Source of the DNA: Chrysaora quinquecirrha
Lineage: Eukaryota > Cnidaria > Scyphozoa > Semaeostomeae > Pelagiidae
Length of the DNA stretch: 64,000 bases
Direction: 5' to 3'
NCBI GenBank assembly: GCA_014526335.1
Contig: JACTAT010000007.1
Span: forward strand, 1,737,540 to 1,801,539
Below the pieces are notes generated by a model, which saw only the letters and a program-made list of their open reading frames with translations, had not been told where the DNA came from and ran no database searches. This document shows positions 11,201 to 21,543 of this stretch, in pieces (position 1 is the stretch's first letter; each line of letters begins with the position of its first letter). A program made the translations under genes and the position numbers.

Positions 11201-14200
11201 TTAAGTTCTATAAAGACAGTGCCTGTTGTGTTATTTGATCTTGAATTGCATTCATGTAGAATTACAGCGAGTGGGTATTACACCACTTTGTCCTTACACA
11301 TAGAATTACACAGTTTTGGCTTACACTAAATGGGAATTACACCTCCGTTGGATTTCACGTAGAATTACACGCCATTGGCTTGCACTAAATGGGAATTACA
11401 TCTCCGTTGGATTTCACGTAGAATTACACGCCATTGGCTTACACCAAAGTAGAATTGCACCTTTGTGTCATTACAAGGTATGTAGGATTTCACGATTCGT
11501 CTAATCCTACGATGGATTACACGCGCATAGAATTACATGGCGTGAGTTATTACACAGGTGATTTCACGTCGCCTTTCACGTAGTATTACTCGGGCGTTTT
11601 ACCTGTGCTGGTGTCTTTGGTTTAGTAGCTTTTTTTCCTAGTTTATATTTGATAAAAAATATTCCAAGAAAAAGAAATTCTATGTTTTATTTGGACATTG
11701 ATATTCAAATGCTGAAATTTGGTTGTTGACCCTAAAGAGCCAATTTGTGTCTTCAATACATTATGTAGTATAATTGCACTTTAGATAACATCTGGAGAGA
11801 ATGAGTCACTGGATGAGCAGGCTATCAGGCTATACTCTGTTGAGCTGCGGAGACTAGGGGCGATTGTACCTATAAATAAAAATCACAGTGAGCTGATTGT
11901 ACCTGGATTTCTGAAAGAATCAAGCAGATTATCAGTATGTCACCTTTATTCAATCTTTATAACATGTTGTCTCCAAGGGGCCCCCAGATGGGCACTAGGT
12001 ATCAATCATGCAATAACACCAATTTTCAGCTCTTTTCATGCCATAACGGCAACGCCCAAAAATTTAAAGCCAAAATGTTTCATATGGGACACAAACAGTT
12101 CATGAAGAAATTGAGTTCATGTATTCAGCACACAAAATAAACATTTTATCCTGATAATGCCTTAAAAATGGCTTTTCAGGCTGAAGACAGAAATCTCTAA
12201 CACATTTTCATGCACAAAAATTCTGCCTTTTCGCGAAATAAAGTTAGAAAAAATGCTCCATAATGCATCACATCAAACATCAAACTTAAAGGGGGGCCTC
12301 CTGGAAGCCATGTTCATATTTAGATGTGTTTGGTTTTTTCCCATTTTGAGTCCCTGCAACCGAATCATTTCAAATTTTTCTTTGCATTCAAAATTAATAT
12401 CTAATTCAATGTCTGAAGATTGTATGTTTTGATTACTGAAACTGTTGATAATGAAGGCATCTTCTTTTGAAGACTTTTCAAGAGTTGAATGAATGTCATT
12501 TAATTTACTAGACTTCAGAATATTTCATTGTTCGACGAAAAGCAGTGAAAATGTTTCTCTCTGGAGACACACTTGATTTCTCGTGGCTGTATTATTGCAG
12601 CTGTAGTCCAGGGCAAATGGAGTTTATCAAGAACTTACCTGAAGAGCTTCTAAGTACTATAGATGGTAAGAGCTTTTTCATAATGTCATATATGTCTAAT
12701 GTATAATAAAAATTAACTTCTGTTTCAAAAGTCTAAATCAAACCAAGGTATATAACCTGCTTCTCTTTTATTTGCACATTTGCCAAACTTTTAACAAATA
12801 TATGACATGATATTTACTATGTGAACTTAGAGCTTGAAAATATTTACAAGACTTGCCAACATTGCAAGGTTGTTGCAAAGATTATGGAGGAATTTGATGA
12901 AAAACACGAGATTTGTCCTTCTTCCGCTACGTTCTATTTTCAATCTTCTATGACCACTTTCTTTACTCTCCCCTGCTTTTGTAAAGAGTAGAGGTATACC
13001 CTATTCAATGACTGGAAATAATTGTACTTTCTTTCCGCTTAAAACCCAGCTTTACTAGTCTTCTCTACTGTATGCATTGCAAGACACAGAGTAGAGATTG
13101 GGACAAGTTTCATGTAATGACATATTCTATCTTTGTACAGATCTTTCAGAAATTTGGACTCTTGACGATTCATTGGTATTGTACATCATCTTTTTTAATT
13201 TCTCCATATGATCCTTGTGATTTTGTGACAGCAACACCATTTGAAATGGCACTGCTAAATTGTAGTTCTATACAATGATACTTCTCTACCATTGTTGTTT
13301 GAACTATAATGCTACAGTACTGCTATCGCATGGTCTAACATTGCATTGGGAGATCGAGAGTGATCTGCGATGCTTTAGAGGCTGTCTAGATAGAGCTTCT
13401 TGATAGCTATTTCCACCAGAGAGCCCTTGATGCATTTCCTTTTGAGGGGTCTGCAATTTTGCTTGAGGAGTATGGAGGAAGTCCAAACTGAAAGCCTGCG
13501 ATAGACAACTGAGGTGTCTGCAATTTCCCATGATAGCAAGCATCACCGGTATGAAGCATTGATACTTTGTTCAGATCAATGTTAGACCGCGCCATAACAG
13601 TACAGTAATCTTGCCTGGTTTGTACATTTGAAATATCTAATCTCAATTATGTACATTGAAAGCTAATCACTATTGTTTCAGGATGGAAAGAGTATTATCG
13701 CCATTCCTCATGATGACTCAAAAGTAATTGTTTGTGCTGATATGGGTATAGGTTTCGGGGATAGATATGGGAAAATTGAAATGTTTGAGTTGTAAATACG
13801 AGGCAACAAACTGTGGCCATATTGTTCATCTGAGAAATGCAGTTCAATCAGAGTCTGCTGATATTCCAAATGTTGCCTATGATTTATTTATGTCTAATAG
13901 TGAATCTAGGCAGACAAGGTCATTTTGTCTCAAGAACCCAATATCTTCCTGTCCGATACCTTACAAACTACCCATTGATGTTGCCAGAAAATTTCAGTTG
14001 GCTATTCTCAGTTTCTTAAGAATAGGGAAGGTACCTTTGTTCTGAGTTCTGAGGAGGAGAAATGTGGCAAATGTGGCTCATCGCTTTCATTGAGTAATGA
14101 CGTATGCTCTGGGCCTCTGCTGACTATGCTTAATCAGTTGGATTGTAAGGGTAAGAATTGCGTAAGAGCTTGAAGCCATTTTTTTTCGTTCTCTCTCCCT

Positions 14201-17200
14201 TGTTTTTCAATTTATTTAAAGCTTGCTGCCAAAATGTCCTCCATTTTCCAATAACGATGTTTGCTTGGTTAGTTTTCAGTAAGGAATGTTCAAAGTGTGG
14301 TGAAATGTATCCATATGATGGTGGCAAGGACGGAATATTAAACATGGGAACATTTTTGATAGGATATGATGTGTTGAGAGATTATATGTACCACTTTGTA
14401 TTCGGAAGCAGGTAAGTGCCTTTTGGTAGCACAGGTAAACATAATCTTCTTGTCAATTTGGATTTTGCATTGCTAATAAAGTGTTTCTTGTATCCTTTTC
14501 CTATATTGTTATCCGGAATACCTATACTTTTAATGCAATGTATTTTAGAATTGTTTATGTTCGGGTATATGTCAGAAATCTCATGTGCTTTTCTGTTGTT
14601 ATCTTATAGCTCGACACTTATTAGCTACTATAAGTCTTGGAAACGTCAACAGCTTGACTATGGTAACGAGAACTTTAGCAAGGTCTGTAGCTATCAAGAT
14701 TGGAGAGCTAGCTGGTATGCTTTTCTTGAGCTATTAGATATAGACTACGAGTCTGCATCTTCTTGTCCTGAATGTGGTGTGTGTCCAGGCATTGTTGTTT
14801 GCGATGGAACTAGCCTTGGATTCAGAAAACAACTGCTATCAGAGTTGGCCGAAACTGAAGAACAAGATCAGGTTATCCCGCGGAAATCGTAAGTTCGCTA
14901 ATATTTTGCTACTTGTGACTTGTGACCCTTTCGATTTTGATTTTAGCGTTGAAAACCAGTACAGAACAATTTAAATCGGTGGAAGAGTTTCAAGACAATT
15001 CCTTATAATTTGTTTTCTAAAAAAGACAGAAATCAAACCATTGAATAAATTCCCATAATTAGCTGAATGCTAGCTCAATCTCAATCACTGAGATATCACT
15101 GAGATTGAGTTAGTTTTTACCTAATTTTAAATCTAATTTGTCTGCTTATTTGAATTATCTTCAATGTAGAAGCATTAAATGTCACTACGAGCATCATTAT
15201 TTTGTTTAGTGGTAAGATTGGAAATAGGCTTTAGAGGTTCTTGTGTCCAAAAGACAGGGTTCAGAAAAGAACAGAATGCCAAGCCCAAACCAAAAATCGC
15301 CAAAGAACGTTGCAGTAATGTTGACAATTTGATAAAGCCTCGATTTGGACCATTGTTGATTTCTATATGACTAAATTTTTTGTTTTGTTAATACAAACTT
15401 AATGGTAAGTTTGCTTTAAGACAATTTTTGATCTACGAGAGATTTACCAACCTGTTAGCAAATTCGCTTGACAGATTTGAAGATATTCAAAGTTGACCTG
15501 CCTTTCCTCAACGACTTATGTCAAGAGTATTTGATTAAGCAATCGCTCATTCTTCCTGTCCAGGTTGTGAGTATCTGAAACTTTTACGTTATGAATCTGT
15601 TAGTTGTTGTTGGAGAAGCGTGTCATAAAGGAAAATAGGCGTTTGCTTTGAGTTAGAGTTTATCGTTTTATGGAGTTATTTCTGAAAAGAAATATTGGTC
15701 GAAGTAAAGTTGATTTATGTTGGTCTATTTATCTTGGTTCTTGTGTACTTCGTTACAAATCTTATTCATGTTTAACATTTCCTGCATACAGCATGTACAA
15801 CAATCGATTGGCAATTCAAGACGCAGAAACCAGAAAATTATTTGCTCAGTGGGTAGCCCTTGTAAAGAAGAAGAAAGAAGAAGACATCGACAGGCAGGAT
15901 GAAGAGAAATTGGATGTCCTTTTGGAACAAAATTGTCCCAAGGTCCTACCAATATTACAGTGGGCAAAGAAAAATCGGAATTTGCCATCCGTAATTGATT
16001 TGTTTAGTTGTATGAGTAGCTGCAGTCCTGTATGTTCGTATATCCCACCGACAGAGTCGTGCAGAAAGCTTCTACTTATGTTAGCTAATGCTTCCATAAA
16101 GTCGTCTGCCTCAGCATTGTTTCGTTTACAGCAGGAAATTCCATTGGTTTATCATATTGTCGTCGCTATTCCTGAACATGGTATTCTTGAGGAATTATTG
16201 TTACTGTTGCAGTGGTTGTTTGAGATATCCTGTGCTCCTTTTAAGAAATCCAACGAAGTGTGCGGACCACCACTGAAATCTCATAAAGATCGACTTGCTT
16301 TTTTTCCAACCTTGCCAAAATACCGGGAACGTGGTCATTTTGCAATGGACCAGAATTCCAAAAAAGGTAAAGACGAAGATCCGTGCACTAAGAAGAGCCA
16401 CGGGCATCCTTCGTTAACTTCTGGAATCTTTACTGTTTATTGCCCTCATGGTGAGTCAATGTTGTGTTCTCTAGGTCATTTCTATGGTTAAGTAGTTGAC
16501 TATACTGTTGGCGTCCTTTTTTTAGTGTCATGTTCCGCAGAGAGAATTTTCAGTGGTTTCTAGTGGCTGTTATGCTCTTGGCTAGCTATTGATTCCATAT
16601 GCAAAGCATTAAATTTTTATGAGGTGTATCATTACAGGTATCAATTATGGTTTCAAAGTCATGGAAACATCAGAATCACCTAATGTGCCATTCACGACTT
16701 TCCGAACAAGATTCGAACAGGGTGAGAGCCTAACGAAATGGTTAACAGTTATTCATTTTTGCTTTGGAGTACAATAATTTGAAATCCAAGACTTTGCTTC
16801 TTTTTCAGATTCTATTGTTTGTTGTTAGTCTGATTTTATCGTTTGTCGTTAGTCTGGCCATGCAAATATTCCTCCTCAGTATATATGCAAACAAGGTATT
16901 CTAGCTTGTTTTCTGTCCATCAATCGTGTCCTTTCTTTTTGTAGCGCCTGCAACGATTATTTATGACAACGCATGTAACCTGCATTCTTACTGTTTAAAC
17001 AGAGACCCTGAGTTCTTTAAGGATACGAAGTTCTTAGTAGACCGATTTCATTGGAGAAATCACACAGGTAATATACAATACTGAATTCAGTTATGGCTTT
17101 GAACAAATGACTTTCGATCAGAAGCCCCAAACGCAGTCAAGGCAATCAGGGATCACACGGTCATATTGCTCTAAAATAGTAAATACAATTTCTTCTTGTC

Positions 17201-17418
17201 CTTTTTAATATGTAAGCATTTTTCTAGGTTGCTGTTTAGCGTATAACATATCACAGTACCCTGCATATGAAGCAGTTAACAGCCAAGTGAATGAGCAGCA
17301 GAATTCAACGTTGAAAAGGCTAAGGTCACAATTATCATACATGGGACCAGAAAAATTCATGATGCACTGCAAGTTCTTTCTGTGGTTCAGAAACATGGAG
17401 ATCCATTCAAAGAAATGA
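7757..17418 (+). CDS. KDZ-type transposase, multi-exon, probably frameshifted
   Basis: A DNA transposase of the Kyakuja-Dileera-Zisupton type. Exons read by eye: 7757-8221, 11785-11934, 12512-12665, 12831-12980, 13141-13175, 13682-~14155, ~14273-14412, 14610-14888, 15475-15563, 15792-16450, 16638-16721, 16945-17067, 17228-17418. Phases agree over the first six and the last four. Family hallmarks: a SWIM-like CLSC...CGH cluster (~13790), cysteine pairs CGKCG and CSKCG, VVCDGTSLGFRK (first catalytic Asp), CPHG...YGF, then IIYDNACNL, VDRFHWRNHTG and NSQVNEQQNSTLKRL (remaining acidic residues). It ends FFLWFRNMEIHSKK, stop. The N-terminal exon is Ser/Lys rich and unassigned. Two apparent single-base frameshifts (near 13760 and 14010) and an unresolved splice phase before 15792 suggest decay, or a splicing pattern I cannot see. 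Confidence 0.8.
8655..9045. repeat. Tandem array, three ~136-bp units
   Basis: The landmark CACTGGTGAAATACC or its close variant recurs at 8662, 8798 and 8933 (spacing 136 and 135). Each is followed by GTGTAGTATTTCAC, GTGTCATTTCAC and ACCATGAACTGTGTAATT. This is subterminal repeat structure of the nested element. Confidence 0.85.
9372..10487 (+). mobile_element. 5'-truncated Penelope-like element with an inverted copy of its own 3' end
   Basis: An 11-bp direct repeat ATTAAATCAAG stands at 9372-9382 and 10477-10487. Between them a + strand Penelope-like 3' segment (GIY-YIG coding plus tail) is preceded by an inverted duplicate of its last ~360 bp: arm 9410-9770 against arm 10121-10480, nearly identical. 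About 30 bp (9383-9409) lies between the left duplication and the inverted arm. Inverted, truncated copies and variable target duplications are well known for Penelope-like elements. Confidence 0.8.
9785..10254 (+). pseudogene. Penelope-like element C-terminus with GIY-YIG endonuclease domain
   Basis: The frame reads LPYIGRFSLATKHKIKNIVK, then LRNLFKVKDSVPKCLRS, VVYKFSCAGCSNASYVGETSRHL, TRIREHL, and a C-terminal FQLKIKEALHISWEKPSLN. This is the RT tail followed by the GIY-YIG nuclease of Penelope-like elements. Here the GIY half is YKFSCAGC and the YIG half YVGETSRHL, with Arg of TRIREHL and Glu of KEALHI in the expected places. The reverse transcriptase proper is missing, so the copy cannot be autonomous. 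The ATG at 9724 lies in the inverted duplicate and gives an artefactual N-terminus; real homology starts near 9785. Confidence 0.85.
11230..11605. repeat. Subterminal array with GAATTACAC and TTTCAC motifs
   Basis: Units of about 62 bp, ACTAAATGGGAATTACA followed by CCGTTGGATTTCACG and TAGAATTACACGCCATTGGC, repeat at least twice (11325-11455), with looser copies to 11600. The small open frame at 11316-11504 is repeat translation. Confidence 0.75.
13682..14412 (+). pseudogene. Transposase zinc-cluster exons with apparent frame breaks
   Basis: After a CAG acceptor the frame reads DGKSIIAIPHDDSKVIVCADMG, then runs into a stop. The expected continuation GKLKCLSCKYEATNCGHIVH is in another frame. 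The same happens again: PIDVARKFQLA is followed, one base out of frame, by YSQFLKNREGTFVLSSEEE and the CGKCGSSLSLS pair. A further exon (to 14412) carries CSKCGEMYPYDGGKDG. Too little sequence lies between the frames for normal introns, so single-base deletions are the simplest reading. The cysteine groups are of the kind associated with KDZ transposases. Confidence 0.6.
14610..14888 (+). CDS. KDZ transposase exon with first catalytic Asp
   Basis: Follows a TATAG acceptor and ends at a GTAAGT donor. Encodes STLISYYKSWKRQQ..., WRASWYAFLELLDIDY, SCPECGVCPGIVVCDGTSLG and FRKQLL. The CPxCG...P..VVCDGTSLGFRK block is the strongest KDZ signature; the Asp of CDGT is the presumed first metal-binding residue of the RNase-H fold. 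The frame is intact across the exon. Confidence 0.8.
15792..16450 (+). CDS. KDZ transposase inter-catalytic region exon
   Basis: Long uninterrupted exon encoding MYNNRLAIQDAETRKLFAQW, a Lys/Glu-rich KKKKEEDIDRQDEEKLDVLL stretch, CPKVLPILQWAKK, a run of Leu-rich helices, and FPTLPKYRERGHFAMDQNSK. It ends SGIFTVYCPHG across a GTGAGT donor. The CPHG joins in phase to INYGFKVMETSES at 16638. Transposase families of this kind have a helical insertion between the first and second acidic residues, which fits. The incoming phase does not match the preceding candidate exon (15475-15563). Confidence 0.75.
16638..17418 (+). CDS. KDZ transposase C-terminal catalytic exons
   Basis: Three exons in phase: 16638-16721 (INYGFKVMETSESPNVPFTT), 16945-17067 (PATIIYDNACNLHSYCLNRD ... 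VDRFHWRNHT) and 17228-17418 (GCCLAYNISQYPAYEAVNSQ, VNEQQNSTLKRL, LSYMGPEKFMMHCKFFLWFRN, stop TGA). The YDNACNL Asp and the Glu of VNEQ are the likely second and third catalytic residues. The His/Cys in FHWRNHTGC are also characteristic. This part looks undamaged. Confidence 0.85.
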
Positions 17419-20400
17419 CATTAACTTGTTGATATATAAAGTCCACCGAAAATCTCCCAAAAGTTAAAGAGCCAAGCCAAGCATTGTTGTTTCGCTATTG
17501 ATCTTAAGATTTTTTTGATATAGCTTAGATTATTCATGAGATTATATTAACATGTGTTCTCTTACCAATGGTTATCCTGAAAAACTCTAGTGGTTCGCTG
17601 TTTGCATCATAATAGATAGTGTTTCTGATTTATTCACTATATGAATACTTCTGAGACTGCAACTGCTTAGCATTAAGCAGCTGTGTATTCCCTGCCTAGA
17701 AGAATGATTTGTAATTTCCCAAAATGAGCAACTTTGCCCATATACGTGAACAAATAAAGAACACTCCCTGAGCTAAATAGATGTTACAGCAGTAAAATTA
17801 TAATTTGAACACTTATTTATAGTTAACTGTCATGGGATGGGCTTTTTTGTTCATTCATTGTTTCTCAATCAGCTTTAATCTTGTAGTTGTAGCGGACGAT
17901 TACGCATGAATCGGTATTCTCTACCATATACGTTGCATTTCTCACAATTAGGTGCCTTGATGTGCCAAAATTGCCTTTCGTTTTTGATTTTTCATTTCAA
18001 TCGTCAGTGACTTAGTTATCGTTCTATTTATTTTCCTAGAATTGTACACGCCCGACGTAAGCTCAGCTACAGCATTGGGTGTTTAAATTGTAGAGCTTGA
18101 AAATTGCACTATTTTTCATCAATATATAATTGCAACAACAATGACTTGTTATTATTTTGTCATTCTGTCACTTTTCTTGCCGATCTCTTAGACCGTAAAA
18201 AATTGCGTTATGTAACCATACCAAGATAGACTAGTATTTTCTAAAAATTGCTGGTACCATATAAATTAAATGGTTCTATAGGAAAAGGGTTATTCCTTTT
18301 TGCAAAATCATCGAAATAAGCACAACACCTCCAAATAAGCGCAACAGTAGCAAATGAGAAAAATTAGCTGTAAGCGCATTCAATACCACAGTTAAATGCA
18401 CCTTAAACAATCAAAATGATGTATTGAGCACACAATGATACTATAGATACTCTTAAAATCCAGTGAGGACTATAGCATAGCTTCGGGAGGCTTTGAGAAT
18501 GGTAGTCACCAAATAACTAACTGCAAAGGAAGAGGGAGCTGTCTGTCAACTTACCTCTCAGATCAGGTGTTTTTCAGAACAGTTGCTGCAATTCTACGTA
18601 ATACTCGCCAGTAGCGTAGCCAAGGTCGGGGTGAGGCACTGGGATGGTCGCCCCCTCCAAATCATTGCTCAGATTGGTATTTTCTAAAGGCTAAAAAATG
18701 AGGTTAAAATGTCGATTGGTTTTTTTTGCTCACGGGGGGATACTCCCTAATGTAGGCTGACAGGTATGTGCCCCTCATATGGGTGGGTTTCGGTCTTCAA
18801 AATTCCCTTACAACTGGGTTTTATTTATGCCTAACATACCTTACAATTGGGTTGGTTTGTAAAACCTTGGGGGTACAACCCTGTCCATTTCAAGGTCAAG
18901 TACCCCCGGGTTTTGCCTAACCACACCCCCTAATTTTCTTTGACCACGCCCTTTTGCCTCTCCAATGTTGGATGTCTGGCATTGTTCACAGACACAGGAG
19001 GGGGCGGGAGATTTTCCGCGAAGTACAAAATCACGCTGGTGCTCCAAGGCTTTGGGTGAGAATTGTCGATTCAAAAATAAAATAACAAGATAACAAGAGG
19101 AGGGGGGCTTTGGGGGGTATCAAAACCCGAAAACCCGGAAGAAAATTGGGACAAACCCGAAAACCCGGATGACATTATATTCAACAACTCTTGTAAGAAT
19201 TTTACACATTGATATCCTCTGTGAGGTTTAAAACCCGAAAACCAGCACATTTCTACTTCAAGACCCGAAACCCGAGCTAGAAAAATGCGAAAACCCGTGG
19301 CCCGTTAAATATACTTGACCCGAAATACTGTTGTAAAGGACTGAGGGGTGGGGTGGCCTTATTTTGGCAAGGCTATAGGGTTGCCTTTTTTCATGCTGAT
19401 AAAAAATGCAATTTTTGAATCAGAGTTAATTTCTCAAGGGAGTTCGTGGCTCTTGGCTTACATGAAATGGGTTGGAATTTACACTGTTGCTCGCTCATTT
19501 AAATCGTAGGTTATGCTTGGTGTTTGAAGAATTCTGTAGTGCTTCGTGTCGTCCAACTTCAAATTTTCCAATTTAGAAAGTGGTTCAATAAGTTCAAGGT
19601 TTTCCCACCTCCCCCTTTAGTTGTGTTTGTGGTGATATTTTCGGGTCCCTTGCCTCCCAGTTGCTTAGGTAGGGTGCTTTGGTTTAAGGTGGTGCACTGA
19701 CAGCCCAACAAAGCTTCCTATGATGAGAGAGCACAACCATGTTGGAAAAATGTAATGAGGCGATATTAGAAATTGGTTTTTATCTGAGGAGGCAATTTGC
19801 TTTTCTTAGCATTGGGCGACAGGGTAATTTCATTTGTGGGCTTTTGTTACCCGAGAAGGACATTACTGATTTTTTGGGTAATTGTTTTCTCCCTAATTCT
19901 ACCTATTTTGATAGAAAAACACTTCATTTACCCTCTAGAGGCTATTCATTTATTAACGGCCAAAGATTTCTTTGTCCACTCGGTAACGCCCTCAAGGAAA
20001 GAGAGAGGAATTGTCTCCGTACCGTATTTCCTCTAATATGCGCCGCGGCGCTTATTTTACTCAAACACTTATTTGACGCACTTATTTGAGAATGGCGCTT
20101 ATTTTGAACGTCCAAAATCCATTTTAAGTAAAATGGAAATAGAGTACCTGTGAACTCATACTTTTCAAAATCCACTTTCTACCGTTGCTCCTAATAAACA
20201 CCGCATTTATGCACGACGTTAATTGGAGGGCGGTATTTATTAGAGGGCAGCGCTTAAAAGAGGGCCGCGCTAATTTGAGGCGATACGGTACTGGGGTTTT
20301 CTAATTTCTTGCGTCTCTGACTTTAGTGCAATTTCAGGAACAGACAATAGGAACAAACTATTGTAATAGAAAAGAGCAAATTCAACTGCCTTACCTCGCT

Positions 20401-21543
20401 AGACATGTTCGCAACTACTGCCACAACGAGTATCTTCTGAGCGTTAATGCAAAGTGGAAAAGTCAGAAAGCTTGTAGCGTTCGTCTTGGTTCCATGCCTC
20501 TTATGTGAACAAAAAATGAGATCTTCGCTTAAAAATCGTGAACATGAAACCTTTGGACAGCATCTGTCTAATTAATGTTAACCGATACCAAGTGGATTTT
20601 TCTTTATTTTCCTTGACTTCTGCATGAGAATGGACACAATTTTCGCTTTTTCTAAAGCTAGACAACACGTTTTAGGGAGAAAAACGCACTCTTTCGAAAG
20701 CACTATTTTGCTAAAAACTGTCAGGAGTTTCATGATCAACCTGCAAAACTGACCGTGTCTAAATTTCCAAATCCGCACTTATTCAAACCCCAAGCGATTT
20801 GACACCTAGGAATATCCATAAACAATAGAGCCAAAATTTAAGCAAAGCAGAAGAAATCTCGAGGAAGACAATAAACACAAACAAATTACGACTAAATTGT
20901 AAGATACAACATAAAAATAATCGGGAAACTTATGTGTAAAATATAAATCCTGGTGTCCCACTGAAGACGTCAGTCAACCTGGGTCACTTACAGTAAATTT
21001 ATCTGCATTAAGTGTAACAAACTATAAGTCAAAAGTAAACTGCCATTAAGTTTCTAAGGCCGTCACATATGCACTTTTGAATCCCGCTGTAATGAACCCC
21101 TGATAAATTTAAGTTCCCGAAACAGCGAAATTGATTTCTTGCTTCTGATTAGCATGTCCAACATAAATTCCCTCGATTCGAGAAACTTTCCACATAACGT
21201 TTATTCATTTTCTCCGGCATTCATTATACCAGGATTCAACTGTATTTGCACTTCTAGAGACAGAGTTTCATGCTTTTGTATTCATATACAAATAGTTCAT
21301 AATTATTGAGAAAACAACAGTAGATATCTTGCATAGAATAATTAACAGAAAAGAATATATAAAGAAAACTCTCGAAGTTATTTATAAGCGGGATCATGAA
21401 GCCAAACGTCGCGATCTGGGAAATGAGGAGCAAGGAATCGTCTTGCAACACGTTCTGCAGATATGCGATTCATTCCAGTTTCTTTTATAATAAGATACAT
21501 CATTGCCTGGAAAAAGGAGAAGACGATTGTCGTTATAAGCAAA
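17419..21543. other. Intergenic middle of the transposon
   Basis: Lies between the two convergent transposon genes. Contains short degenerate repeats of AAAACCCG type (19110-19320), GGGTGGG-rich repeat debris related to sequence at 28690-28990, and a small element at 20020-20290. Small open frames show no family motif. Confidence 0.5.
20020..20290. mobile_element. Small inverted-repeat element with GCGCTTATT motifs
   Basis: Ends TACCGTATTTCCTCTAAT and, in reverse complement, TACCGTATCGCCTCAAAT. The interior repeats GCGC(C)GC, GCGCTTATTT and ATTTGAGG. Length about 270 bp with no coding, typical of a miniature inverted-repeat element nested in the transposon. Confidence 0.65.

Larger units (their letters stand above)
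8634..11613. mobile_element. Nested ~3-kb element with inverted ends and subterminal repeats
   Basis: The left end GCACAGGTAAAACGCTCGAG is matched by the right end in reverse complement, GCACAGGTAAAACGCCCGAG; both continue TAATNCTAC. Inside the left end are three copies of a 136-bp unit. Inside the right end are about 62-bp units. Both arrays are built from TTTCAC and ATTACAC motifs. It sits wholly inside the first intron of the transposase gene. No intact transposase is visible; short exon-like pieces with plausible splice borders occur at about 10656-11035 (for example ECFERIGVTNPS). No clear target duplication found. Confidence 0.6.
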
